From Carnegiea gigantea (Eukaryota; Streptophyta; Magnoliopsida; Caryophyllales; Cactaceae), in assembly GCA_029747015.1 (NCBI GenBank), contig JAKOGI010000008.1, positions 124,001-188,000 on the forward strand: 64,000 bases of DNA, in the 5' to 3' direction. The notes under the pieces are model-generated. The model was not told where the DNA came from and ran no database searches. It saw only the letters and a program-made list of their open reading frames with translations. Shown here piece after piece: positions 50,586-61,970 of the stretch (position 1 is its first letter; each line of letters opens with the position of its first letter). The position numbers were made by a program, and so were the translations under genes.

Positions 50586-51080
50586 ATCACAAGTTATATT
50601 AGGGATCAAAATTATTAAGAAAAGCCACACTTAAGACAAAAGTTTGCATGACTCATCAACTTATAATTAAATGGCTAGTACTTCAATTTAAGGGCATAAT
50701 AATAAAGATATAATCATCGAAAATTTACCTTTTTTTCATACTTAAACTAGAGTTCTTATGATTAAGAAACACTCCAAATCACTCTTAACTTGACCGTATT
50801 CAATTTACTCTTGACTTGAACTTACTATAAGATATGATATTACTGTTAAAATCCAATAAAAATTGCCATATTGCTAATTGATTGCAGGACTAACAGACAA
50901 TTTACTGAACACCAAAAACAAAAATATAAAAAGGGATTCACCTAAAAGGTTGACCAAAATGGTGAAGCATGTGATTTAGTAGATCTGCACAAGACAATGA
51001 AATGTGAGAAAATCAACTAATTACATGGGGTAGCATGGATTACACTGGCCGTGAGGTTTGGATCGAACAAATACACAGAT
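50586..51080. other. Short non-coding stretch
   Basis: AT-rich sequence, nothing recognised. Confidence 0.35.
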
Positions 51081-51082
51081 GT

Positions 51083-51288
51083 TCACAAAAGAAGGGATGA
51101 TAGGTTCAGATGACCTAAAACTGGACACGTCAGAGGACGCGCGCTATCCCGTGGATTGACATTGGACACAGCCATTGAACGAGGTCCGTTGGCCATGGAG
51201 CTGTCTGAACCAAAGGTGATTTCAGCTTTGAAAATGGTTACTTGACGGTGGAGGCGGCCACATACAGTAATTTCAGCAAGCCACACCT

Positions 51289-51290
<2 letters not shown>
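51083..51290 (-). CDS. Possible exon, product unknown
   Basis: On the minus strand an acceptor-like TATATGCGCAG is followed by an open segment of about 67 codons: VWLAEITVCGRLHRQVTIFK, then AEITFGSDSSMANGPRSMAV and a tail ending LNLSSLLL before a stop. GC content is clearly higher than nearby. I do not recognise it. It might belong to the same minus-strand gene as 46291-46433, but the 4.6 kb between them shows no linking exon. The (AT)n run just before it would lie in its intron. Confidence 0.25.

Positions 51291-51292
<2 letters not shown>

Positions 51293-51329
<37 letters not shown>
51293..51329. repeat. (AT)n microsatellite
   Basis: 37 bases of pure AT dinucleotides, then ACATATATAT. Confidence 0.97.
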
Positions 51330-51335
<6 letters not shown>

Positions 51336-51481
51336 TATCATATGGGTGAGATTCAAGACAGATCACATATGCTGAATCATCAACTGACGTCTCAAGTGCC
51401 GAATTGGCCAGGGGGGGTGCTCATGCTTGTGTTCTGATGCAACACCAAAGTTAAATCATGCCGCAATCTCTATCCTACTTC

Positions 51482-51726
51482 TTTTTTCTTTTTTTCTTTT
51501 TTTTTTACAATGATAAGCGGACACAAGCGACTGGCCCCTATCTCAGGATACCCAGTGAACCTAAACGGATCAGGAAAAGAAGAATGTCAAAATTCAGACT
51601 AAAACCCAGGCCTACAAAACTCCCACACACAGTTGCATAAAGGCAGAATTATGCCTCCTAAATTTGAACCCACGTGGGAGCAAAGCACTTGTAGAGTGTT
51701 GGCCGCCAGGCCAACTCCTCTTCAAC
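51482..51726 (-). mobile_element. tRNA-derived SINE with 12-bp target duplication
   Basis: Flanked by perfect CTATCCTACTTC repeats (51470-51481 and 51727-51738). Read on the minus strand it starts GGTTGAAGAGGAGTTGGCCT, has a pol III A-box-like GGCCTGGCGGCCAAC and a B-box-like GGGTTCAAATTT about 45 bases later, and ends in an A-rich tail (complement at 51482-51508). About 245 bp. A second copy lies at 63405-63630. Confidence 0.88.
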
Positions 51727-51758
51727 CTATCCTACTTCATTAGATACATGCCCCAATG

Positions 51759-51770
<12 letters not shown>

Positions 51771-51812
<42 letters not shown>
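51771..51812. repeat. (TA)n microsatellite
   Basis: 42 bases of TA dinucleotides after (CAA)n. Confidence 0.97.
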
Positions 51813-51817
<5 letters not shown>

Positions 51818-52536
51818 CTCAAAACTTTATTTCTACTGTTGAAATAACATCAAATCTTCAAGCCTATCTCATGTAGTAACGTCTATTTTCCCCAGCTCTT
51901 TTTTTTTTCAAGAATAAGTTTAACTTTTAACCGGGGGGCATTTTATTATTAAATTAAATCATTCGATAAATATCAGATTCTGGGTTCGGTTGTCTATTTC
52001 GGCAATCCAAGGAATCTTTTGGGCAATACAGCCAACAAGGCAACAGCCCCAATTCAAATATTTTAATATTTATTTTTTTAGAATAATTATTAAATTCAAG
52101 CCTTATCAAGCATTAGCAGGCAGCAGCCAAGGACTGTCACGTTCCTCTTAAGTGCGTCCCATTACCACTTGTCAGCTACGCATTGATTACCCTTGCACGT
52201 GTCACGCGGAGAGGAATGACAGTGTGTTCTCCCCTGCGGTCCTCCCTTTATTTGTCTTTTTGTAATTTTTGTTTTCCTTTTTAAAAATATTATTTAGGTT
52301 ATTAAAAATAAATTTTATATTATTAAACAGATACATTATAAATATTTTATTAATTAATTTAACTTGAAGTTTCATAAATCAAAGAAATAAAGATATATAA
52401 ATTTTAAAAAATTAAAACTTTTATTGATGTGATAAGATAAAATTTCAAAATATAAAATGTGGACTGAAAATGCTCTAAATTAAAGAATACTTATTTTTAT
52501 AACCAATTTTCAAAATACCTTTAGAATATGCCGTAG

Positions 52537-52598
<62 letters not shown>

Positions 52599-52916
52599 TC
52601 TATTTTAATAAGAATGCATAAATGTTTGTGCCCAAAAAAAAAAAGGAATGCTTATATAGACAAAATTTGAATACAAATTTCCAATAATAGCTTTTAAAAG
52701 TTTTACCGCTTGAATTTTATGACACTTATAATAGGGCAATTTTTTAATTGAGATAAATTTCTTCACACGGAATGAATATTAAAAACTTGTTCATTTTAAC
52801 TTACAAAAATATTTATTGATGATTATTGCTGCAGCATACCATGTTGAAATAGGTTGAATAAGGGTCTTTTTTGGGGGGGGGTTAGGAAATATATGTTGGC
52901 AATGAGATTAGTATAA
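51813..52916. other. Intergenic AT-rich stretch
   Basis: No gene recognised; contains the (AT)n run at 52539-52594 and a G-run at 52873-52881. Confidence 0.4.
52539..52594. repeat. (AT)n microsatellite
   Basis: 56 bases of AT dinucleotides. Confidence 0.97.
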
Positions 52917-53120
52917 GGGCCTGTATTTTTTATAGGTAAATTAAGGTGGATAAAAAAATAAAGTAAGTTGTAATAAATTAAAGTGAATTGAAGTAGGTTA
53001 AATTTTTTATGTAATAAATTAACTTAGTTAAAATAGTAAAAGTTGATTAAAATGAATTGGAGTAAGTTAAAGTTAGTTAAGATTGGTATTTTGAAATTAA
53101 TCTACAAAAAAAACAGACTC
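52917..53120. mobile_element. Tourist-like MITE (PIF/Harbinger), copy 1
   Basis: Starts GGGCCTGTATTTTTTATAGG and ends AAAAAAAACAGACTC; flanked by TAA on both sides (52914-52916 and 53121-53123), the PIF/Harbinger target site. Interior made of AGTAGGTTAAA-like phrases. It is homologous over its full length to the inverted copy at 55562-55767, more diverged at its right end. Confidence 0.82.
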
Positions 53121-53123
53121 TAA

Positions 53124-54100
53124 ATGAGTTAAAGTAGATTAAAGTGATTATTTTTTTGGTTAAAGTGAGTTAAAATAAATTAAAATTATTTTTTTTTATA
53201 TAATGGGTAAGAGTTTGTAAAAACAGTAGAAAGTAAATTTTTTTATATTATGCTAAATCATGAGAAATATTTATTATAAGTATTTACTAATCTAAATAAG
53301 ATATTTTATGAAACGAGACGGCATATGAAAAAGAGCTCTACTTCTGACTATTATGCAGAAACAACTAGCCAATATTGCACTAAGCGAACATACATTTGTC
53401 AAGTATTTCAATTAATAAATATATGTAACATCGATCATCTATCCTCATGAACACGATAAATACTTCATAAATATGAAATACTGTACACTAAAATACACAG
53501 CATCTACTTGCAGACACACCCCAAAAAAAAAAAAAAAAAAAAAGCATCGTGCATATAAATATTTACGGCAAAATATCCAAATATCTTGCCTTCTTTGTTT
53601 CTAGCACGAAGAGACAAGATCAACAGAGAGAAGAACAAAACCGCCCCAAAAAAAATAAATTTCTAGGGGCGAGGTAAAGGAGTATATGCTGTACGTAGAT
53701 ATTATTTCCCCCCCCCCCCCCCCCTTACCTTAGCGCCACGACTCGATCGATTTCTTGAAGATGATTTGCTGATGGCCAAATCTCGCAACGAAGATCTTTT
53801 GACTGGTGAAAGACTGATGGAATTGGAGAGAGAACGCGAACCAAGTATTTGTATACGCTGAGAGGAGAGAACGTCAACCAAGTATTTGCGTGCAATCCAG
53901 GAGAGAGAGGCGGTGAACCAAGTATTCACCGTGACAGAGAAACTAACGACTCGAACAACGTAGACCAAGTATTTTATAGATCTTCTGAGAAAGCAAAAGA
54001 GAAACGGAAAAGTAGTGCGAAACCCTTTAGGGTTGTTTCTTTTTGGAGATATTTCTTTTCAAAATAAAAACAAAGGATATTTTTACGGCTTTTTTTATTG
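53124..54100. other. Intergenic stretch with GA-rich repeats
   Basis: AT-rich at first, then from about 53830 a region where ACCAAGTATTT phrases recur three or four times (53841, 53877, 53916, 53963) within GAGAGA-rich sequence. Poly-C (53708-53724) and poly-A (53524-53543) runs occur. The minus ORF 53702-53968 contains runs of S and R but no recognised domain. Confidence 0.4.
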
Positions 54101-55561
54101 GGGGGTTTGTTGTTAAAAAAAAAGACAAATGAGCTTTCCATTGGACACGTTCCACGTGGAAAGTTGAAGTGGGTCAAAAACGCAAATTAGCATTCAGTAA
54201 GACACTTCCACGTGGAATGTGCCCGTCATTACACGTGGCGCAATGCTAGTGCTCCAGTAAACTTTATGGGGAGAAGTGATAAGTAAAATAAATTTCCTTT
54301 CCCTTGGGGGGTTCGTCAGCAAAATTTCGCAAGTTGAAGTCGGAAAAACGCGGGGAAAGAGGGAAGAATGTAAACCACGCAACCAACCACCCAACCATTC
54401 ACCGTCAGAGCGGTGGAAGAACGCAAACCAAGTAACACTAACAGCGCTCGTGAAAAGTTGTTCAATTAAAATATTTGAATTTATTTAATTTGAAAAAATT
54501 GAACACGGTCATAAATTTTCTATCCAAATTTTGAATTTAAATATAATAGTTTTATATTTCTGTTATTCAAATTTAATTTTGATTCGAATTTAGTCTTATT
54601 TGAACTGTCCAATCTGAAAAAATGTATATTGAACATCAATTTCTTATTTGAATTTTGGTATCGTCCTATTTATTCAATTTGAATACGACCTGAACCTAAA
54701 TTTTTATCAATGATGTATATTATCTATATTCCGAGAGAGGAAAGGAGAAATGGAGAAAGTAGTGAGAAATCCGTGGAAAGAGTTGATTGTTTTTGGAGAT
54801 ATATTTTTTAAATAAAAAAGAATATTATTAGGATTTTTTTATTGGTTAAATTTTGGTTTACATTTTTATTTCATTTGGTTCCATTTCTTTATACTTTGTT
54901 TCATTGTTTCTCACTCATTAAGGTAATATTACTTTTTTTGTTTCTTTTCATTATTTATTACTCCTTTTCACTCTATTCTATTTCGTTTCATCATTTCTCA
55001 CATCTTGATATTAATAATTTTATATTTCTTCAACTTCATTTAATTCTTTCCCATTTCATTCCACTTCTCTTCACTTCGTCTCATTCATTCCTACCGTTTA
55101 TCAGTCTTGTAAGAGAAATATTATTCTTCCCTACTCTGTTCCGTTGCTTCTCGCTCCTTTCATTCCCTCTCATTATATATTCATCTCATTTCTATGAAAA
55201 GAATGCGCTTGTAAAATTATATAATTGAATATGAATGATCAAGGATATGTTATCTTTGCTGAAAAATAAAATTGTTAAAAAAAAAAAGTGTATGTAAAAA
55301 TCGAAAAGAATTGAAAATAAAGAAGAATTGTGATTTTCTTAGTATGATTGGTAAGGATTTGGGAAAAATAAGGGAGAGTTGGATTAATTTTATTTGGGGA
55401 ACAAGTGGAAAGTATTAAAGAAGACAGATTTTTTTAAAAGTAGATAAAAATTAAAAAGATTGAAAAAGTTCACAAATATTTATTTACCAAGTACACACCA
55501 AATGAACCATCATATGCTCTGTTGGGGTTTGTTTTTAAAATTTAAAAAAAAACACAAATAA

Positions 55562-55767
55562 GGCCCTGTTTTTTTCGTGTGTCAATTCCAAAATACCAAC
55601 CTCTATTTATTTCAATCCACTTCAACTTATTTCAACCCACTTCCACTATTTTAACCAAGTTCAATTGATCACATAAAAAAATTAAACCCATTTCAACCTA
55701 CTTTAATCCATCTCAACCTACTTCACCGTTTTACCCATCCCAATTTGCCTTCGAAAAGAACAGGCCC
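55562..55767. mobile_element. Tourist-like MITE (PIF/Harbinger), copy 2
   Basis: Starts GGCCCTGTTTTTTTCG and ends CGAAAAGAACAGGCCC, with TAA on both sides (55559-55561 and 55768-55770). 206 bp, opposite orientation to the copy at 52917-53120. It interrupts the join between repeat units A and B. Confidence 0.88.
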
Positions 55768-56605
55768 TAAGCATTCAGTTAGACACATTCCACGTGGAAA
55801 GTCGGAGTGGGAAAAAAATTGGAAAGAGGGAAGAATGTAAACCAAGTATTCATCGCAAGAGAGGTTGAAGACTGTAAACCAAGTATATTATTAAAGCTGA
55901 TAAAAAGTTGTTCAATTTAAATATTTGAATTTATTTGATCTGAAAAAAATTGAAAATGATTAAGAATTTTTCATTCGAGTATTGTACATTATATAAAAGT
56001 TTTGATATTTCTGTTATTCGAATCTGATTTTGACCCGAATTTAGCTTTATTTGAATTGTCCAACCTAAAAAAAATTAAAGATTTGACATCAATTTCTTAT
56101 TCAAATTTTGATATTATCCAATTTATTCGATCCAAATTCAACTTGAAACTAAAATTATGTCAACACTATATATGATATATATTATGAGAGAGGAAAGGAG
56201 AAACGCAGAAAGCAGTGAAAAACTCTTGGAAATAGAGTTGATTCTTTTTTGAGATACATTTTTTAAAACATGAAAAAGGATATTATTAGGGTTTTTTTTG
56301 GGGTAAATTTTAGTTTACACTCTTATTTTATTTGTTTCCTTTTTTTTTTTTTAACTTTGTTTCATTTCTTCTCTCTCATTAAGATAATCTTACTTTTTTC
56401 CAATTCTTTTTCATTATTTCTTACTCCTTCTCACTCAATTGTATTCCCTTTCATTTATTCTCACACCTTGATATTAATAATTCTATATTTCTTCAATTTC
56501 ATTTAATTCATCCCCGTTTCATTCCATTTCTTCTCACTTCATCTCATTCATTCTTACCTTTTATCACTCTTGTAAGAGAAATATTACTATTTCCTAATCT
56601 GTTCT

Positions 56606-57173
56606 TGTTGGGTTTCGTGGCCCAAAATCAAAGAAACGGCACGGTGGAACTGTGCCAGACGACACGGGCGTGTCAAGCCGAATAAGCGACGACGAAAGGC
56701 AGGCAGGGAGTTGGCACGGTTGTGCGGCGTTCCCAGTTCGGGCGCAGGCTTCTTGGCGGCTAGGGTTTACGTCTTGGCGTACAGTCTTCTTGGCGACTAT
56801 GGTTCTCCTCTAGGGGTAAACTTTAGACTTCTAGACTCTATATAAAGAGACTTTACTTAGGATCTAAAATCGTTCCATAACCAAGTAAACACAAAACATA
56901 TTGAGAGGTAGAGAGAGTTTTGAGAGAGATTACAAGAGAGATTGTAATCCTGCTATTGGATCGAATCGCTTGTTGTGATTGCGATCGCTTTGTACTCTCC
57001 CTACTCATATAGTTGATTGATTGTACTCATCGTCGTCCGCGGTTTTTCTTGCATTGGGTTTTCACGTAAATCTTGTGTGTTATTACTTTGTTCTTGCTAT
57101 CGTTCTTTAAATTTCTGAATATCTTGTTCATCCTATCGCTTCCGCAACTAAAGTAGCTTAATTTTAACTAACA
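56606..57173 (+). repeat. 5' LTR of copia element (568 bp)
   Basis: Begins TGTTGGGTTTCGTGGCCC, has a TATA box CTATATAAAGAG near 56838, and ends TTAACTAACA. Compared with the 3' LTR it lacks a block of about 65 bases after GAGTTGGCACGG. Confidence 0.93.
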
Positions 57174-57175
57174 AG

Positions 57176-57190
57176 TAGTATCAGAGTCAA
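57176..57190 (+). other. Copia primer binding site
   Basis: TAGTATCAGAGTCAA lies two bases after the 5' LTR and matches the initiator tRNA-Met primer site TGGTATCAGAGCC with two changes. Confidence 0.8.
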
Positions 57191-57209
57191 GTTTAGGATA
57201 TCTTCAATT

Positions 57210-58370
57210 ATGAAGGTTGATATTCAGAAGTTTGATAGGGAGATTAGTTTTAATCTCTGGAAGGTGCAGATGAGAGTAGTTCTCATCCAGCACGGGTTAT
57301 GGAAGGTTCTGCAATGACCTCACAAGAAATCCGAGAAGATGACTGATGAACAATAGGCAGCAGACCAAAAGAAAAGGCGTGAATCATTGGCAGACGAGAA
57401 ATGGCAGGAACTGGAGTTGAAGACAGTTTCAGTCATTCAGTTGTGCTTGGCCCACATGTCATGCGAGAGGTGCTTGATAAGGCAATTGCGGTGGATCTGT
57501 AGATTCGGTTAGCGGAACTCTACATGACGAAGAGTCTGGCCAACAAGATCCGTTTGAATGAAAGGTTGTTCACATTTCGTATGGCTAAAGGTACCGCTAT
57601 TCAAAAACATTTGAATGAGTTAAGTTGATTTGGAGAGTCTGGATGTAAAGATTGAGGATGAGGATAACGCTATTCTGCTTGTTGTATCTTTACCCCCTCC
57701 TATAAACACTTTAAGGAGATTATGTTATATAGTAATTCTGATACTATATCATTTGAGGATGTCAAATCCAATTTGTTGTCTGAGAAGAAATTTCACCATG
57801 ATATCCATGCTGATCCGGTTGAGGGATTAATTGTTATAGGTAGAACAACTGAGAAAAAGGGGAACGGTAATAGAAAAAAGAACCGTTCTAAGTTTAGGAA
57901 TCTTCATTCCAATGAGACCCGCAATTACTGTGGTAAATTGGGTCATATTCAGGCTAACTGTTGGAAGCTGAAGAATGAGAAAGGGAAAAAGAAAAAGCAG
58001 AAAACTGCTACAGCTAATTGTGTAGTAGAGTCAGAGTCTGATGGTGATGTATTGCTTGCTACCATGTCTTTGGCTACCACCTCTGAGAAGGGGTTAGGTG
58101 ATGATTAGGTTTTAGATTCTGATTGTACGTATCACATGTGTTCTCGTACGGACTGGTTTGTCACTTATGAGCCTATTGATACTGGGGTTGTACTTATGGG
58201 CAATGATGTTGAGTGCAAGGTTGTAGGAATAGATACTGTGCAGATTAAAACCCATGATGGTATAGTTAGAACCTTATCTAAGGTTCGTCACATACCTGAT
58301 ATGACTCATTGTTTGATCTCTTTGGGTATTCTTGATACTAATGATTGCAGGATTTACGGAGAATGATGTC
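57210..58370 (+). pseudogene. Copia gag and protease, broken
   Basis: The ATG at 57210 opens VDIQKFDREISFNLWKVQMR, the conserved start of copia gag, but a stop follows within 40 codons. Later pieces show the LAEELYMTKSL-like region (57500-57600) and a zinc knuckle NYCGKLGHIQANCWKLK (57925-57972, CX2CX4HX4C intact by position: C-G-K-L-G-H-I-Q-A-N-C with C just before). The protease at 58100-58360 has VLDSDCTYHMC, where the normal DSG(A/C) is altered to DSDC, then VRHIPDMTHCLISLGILD. Inactive. Confidence 0.85.
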
Positions 58371-58499
58371 CTAAAGGTGATAAAGATGGTCATGGTAGTA
58401 ATAAAGAGACTGCAGTAGGGAAGTCTCTACATCCTACAAGGAATTACAGATACAGAAGTAGCTGCAGTTGGTACAGCATTAGCAGATGTTAATGATACA

Positions 58500-61236
58500 A
58501 GGTTATAGCACATGAGATTGGGCCATATGAGTGAGAAAGGGATGACCATTGTAAGTAAGAAAGGTTGTCTGGGTAGCACTGGTACGGGTAAGTTTGATTT
58601 TTGTGATCACTATATATTTGAAAAATAGAAGAGGGTGAGTTTATCTAAAGCGAAGTATCGTACTCAAGGGATCCTTAATTACATTCATTCTGATCTGTGG
58701 AGTCCTTCGAGAGTTCTTCTATTGGAGGTAAGCACTACGTGTTAACTTTTGTTGATGATTTCTCACGCAATGTTTAGGTCTACTTCTTGAGAAAGAAAAA
58801 TGAGATATTATCCATGTTCAAGAAGTTCAAGGCTCTGGTTGAGAACTAGGCTAGAAGAAAAATTAAGAAGTTTAGGACTGACAATGGTCTTGAGTTTGTT
58901 GAGTCAGAGTTTGATGAGTTCTGCGCGGTGAATCGCATAGCTAGGCGCAAGATTTTGATTGGAAAACCACAGCAGAATGGAGTTACAGAATGAATCAATA
59001 TGACTCTACTGGAGAAAGCTCACTATATGCTTTCCAATGCAGGACTTTGGGATTGCAAAATTTTCTGGGTTGAGGCTATTTCTACATCCTACTATTTGGT
59101 GAATCGTTCACCACACACATCCATTGATTTTCAGATTTCAGAATAAGTATGATCAGGTAATCCTATTGATTATTTTATTTTGAGAATATTTAGATGTCCT
59201 GTGTATGGCAATGTGAATAATGGGAAGTTAGCCCCTATGGTTGTCAAATTCATGCTTCTTGGATATGCATCTGAGTATAAAGGATACCGCATGTGGTGTC
59301 CTGAGTTTAAGAAAGTCATTCGGAGTAGGAATGTAACTCTCAATGAGATCGTTATGTTCTCTTCTGGAACGGATTCTATTATTCCTTCTGCTGGTGCAGG
59401 TGATCAGGAGGACACCAGTAACTATATGAAGATAGAAATAAAGACTGTTGCAGTTCAAGGTGGAGCTACTAATCAGCCCAACATGGAGGCTCAGGTTACC
59501 GAACCTGGTACTATCAGTTCTGATCAGCCTTATGTGGAGGTTGATCACTCTATAGCTCGTGATCGTCCTCGGAGGGAGATCAGGAGGCCTGCTCGCTATA
59601 ATGATGATGAGGGACTGATATCATATGCACTTTCAGTTGTAGAGGGGGTGCCTGAAGGTGTAGAATATTCGACCTATTCTGAAGCAATCTCCTACCCAAG
59701 TTCACCTAATTGGATCCTAACTATGCAAGAGGAAATTGTGAGTCTACAGAAGAATCAGACTTGGGAACTGTGTGAGCTACCTAAAGGCCGGAGAGCTTTA
59801 ACTACCAAATAGATCTACAAGAGAAATGATGGCATTCTTGGAGTTTGAAGATGCAAGGTGGAAAGCACGTCTGGTTGTTCGTAGTTGCAACTAGAATGAA
59901 GGTATTAATTATAATGAGGTATTTTCACCTGTTGTTAGATATACCTCTATTAGAGACCTTCTTGCATTTGTCACCTTGTTTGATCTGGAGTTGAAGTAGC
60001 TTGATGTGAAGACTGCATTCCTTCATGGGGAATTGGAGGAGGAGATCTACATGAAGCAACCTGAAGGTTTTATTGTTCATGGGAAGAAATAATTGATTTG
60101 TAGATTGAAGAAGTCCTTGTATGAACTTAAGCAAGCTCCTAGTCAGTGGGTATAAAAGGCTTGATACCTTTATAATTGCACAATGATACACACGCAGCCA
60201 ATATGATAATTGTGTGTATTTCAGACAATATTCTGATTTTTCCTTTATTTACTTGCTGTTGTATCTTGATGATATGTTGATTGCCTCCAAGGATAAGTCC
60301 TTGATCAGCAAGCTGAAATCTCAACTCAGTGAGGAGTTTGAGATGAAGAACCTGGGTGCAGCAAATAAGATTCTAGGCATGGAGATTCAGAGGGATCGAA
60401 AGACTGATAACTTGTACTTGTCTCAGGGACACTATCTTGAGAAAGTACTAGGTAGATTTAATATGGGTAACTGTAAGACAGTTTTTACACCCCTTGCTGC
60501 ACATTTTAGATTGTCTGCTGGGTGTTGTCCACAATATGAAGAGGACATTGATAGGATGTCTAATGTCCCTTATTCTAGTGCTGTTGGTAGTTTGATATAT
60601 TCTATGGTATGTACTAGGCCAGACTTATCACATGCTGTGAGTTGGGTAAGTAGGTATATGCATAATCATGGAAAGGATCATTTGGAAGCTGTGAAGTGGA
60701 TCATTCGCTATGTGAAGGGTATTGTTAATAAGGGGTTGGTATTTGATAGGAACAAAGCTGCTACGTGTGATGCTATAAGCTTTGTTGATTCTGACTATGC
60801 TGGTGATCTTGATAGGAGAAGGTCCATATCTGAGTATATCTTCACTATGTGTGCAGGTGCTGTCTCTTGGAAAGCATCGCTTCAGTGTATTGCAACTTTA
60901 TTTACTATAGAGACGGAGTATGTTGCTGCTACTGAAGGAGTGAAGGAAGCTACTTGGTTGAGGGGCCTTGTTACTGAGCTTAGAGTTCCACAGGCTACCA
61001 CTGTGGTGTTTTTTGATAGTCAGAGTGCAATCCACTTGACTAAGAATGATGCATGCCATTCAAAGACCAAGCACATCAGTGTCAAGTATCACTATGTCAG
61101 AGATATAGTTGCTGTAGGGAAAATAGTAGTGAGGAAGGTTCACACTTCGGAGAATCCCGTAGATACGTTGACCAAGCCTCTCCTTATAGATAAGTTCGAG
61201 CATTGCTTGGACTTAGTTGGCATTCACAGTATTTGA
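58500..61236 (+). pseudogene. Copia integrase, reverse transcriptase and RNase H, broken
   Basis: Integrase: GHMSEKGMTIVSKKGCL (58530-58575), NYIHSDLWSPSR (58678-58710) and FRTDNGLEFVESEFDEF (58870-58920). The piece 59180-59812 holds FRCPVYGNVNNGKLAPMVVK, the integrase-RT linker and the RT start (SPNWILTMQEEIVSLQKNQT). The long piece 60214-61236 (340 codons) has LLYLDDMLIASKDKSLISKL (YLDD catalytic site), the VGSLIYSMVCTRPDLSHAVS motif, and RNase H with FVDSDYAGDLDRRRSISEYI and FDSQSAIHLTKN, ending in the stop after GIHSI. Stops at about 59810 and frame changes before 60214 prevent a full pol. Confidence 0.92.
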
Positions 61237-61336
61237 GCGTCCTTCGAGGCATTGCCCCTTGGGGGGCATCACCCTTCGGGGTGCAATGACGGTGTTAGAG
61301 AAGTGGTGATTGAAGATTTCGATCCAAGGTGGAGAT

Positions 61337-61970
61337 TGTTGGGTTTCATGGCCAAAAATCAAAGAAACGGCACGGTGGGACCATACCAGGCGATACGGGC
61401 GTGTCAGACCGAAGAAGCGACGACGAAAGGCAGGTAGGGAGTTGGCACGGATAGGTCGCGCTAGGTGGCACGACCGTGCCACCCAGGCACGGGGTGACCG
61501 TGCCACCCAGCACGGCTGTGCGGCGTTCCCAATTCGGGCGCGGGCTTCTTGGCGGTCAGGGTTTGCGTCTTGGCGTACAGTCTTCTTGGCAGTTAGAGTT
61601 CTCCTCTAGGGGTTAAACCCTGAACTTCTATACTCTATATAAAGAGACCTTACTTAGGATCTAAAATCGTTCCATAACCAAGTAAACACAAAACACATTG
61701 GGAGGTAGAGAGAGTTTTAAGAGAGATTACAAGAGAGATTGTAATCCTGCTATTGGATCGAATCACTTGTTGTGATTGCGATCGCTTTGTACTCTCCCTG
61801 CTCATATAGTGAATTGATTGTACTCGTCGCCGTCCGTGGTTTTTCCCGCATTGGGTTTCCACGTAAATCTTGTGTGTTATTGCTTTGATCTTGTTATCGT
61901 TCTTTAAATTTCTGAATATCTATTTCATCATATCGCTTCAACAACTAAAGTCGCTCAATTTTAACTAACA
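61337..61970 (+). repeat. 3' LTR of copia element (634 bp)
   Basis: Matches the 5' LTR except scattered substitutions and about 65 extra bases (61451-61515) that hold a tandem CCGTGCCACCCAG.CACGG repeat. Because both LTRs are copied from one template, the shorter 5' LTR probably lost this block by recombination between CACGG repeats. Confidence 0.93.

Larger units (their letters stand above)
56606..61970 (+). mobile_element. Full-length Ty1-copia retrotransposon with both LTRs
   Basis: LTRs at 56606-57173 and 61337-61970, both starting TGTTGGGTTTC and ending TTTTAACTAACA. A perfect 5-bp target duplication GTTCT lies at 56601-56605 and 61971-61975. A primer site follows the 5' LTR and a polypurine tract (CCAAGGTGGAGA) precedes the 3' LTR. 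Gag-pol domains are in copia order (protease, integrase, RT, RNase H) but broken. It sits inside a tandem repeat unit. LTR similarity is high, so the insertion is not very old. Confidence 0.95.

Noticed and set aside
53702..54394. Several overlapping ORFs on both strands
   Set aside because: Low-complexity GA/CT-rich sequence belonging to the repeat array; no domain and no consistent frame.
54842..56506. Phenylalanine/serine/leucine-rich ORFs (128 and 78 codons)
   Set aside because: They come from T-rich repeat sequence present in two units with changed frames, so they are not coding.
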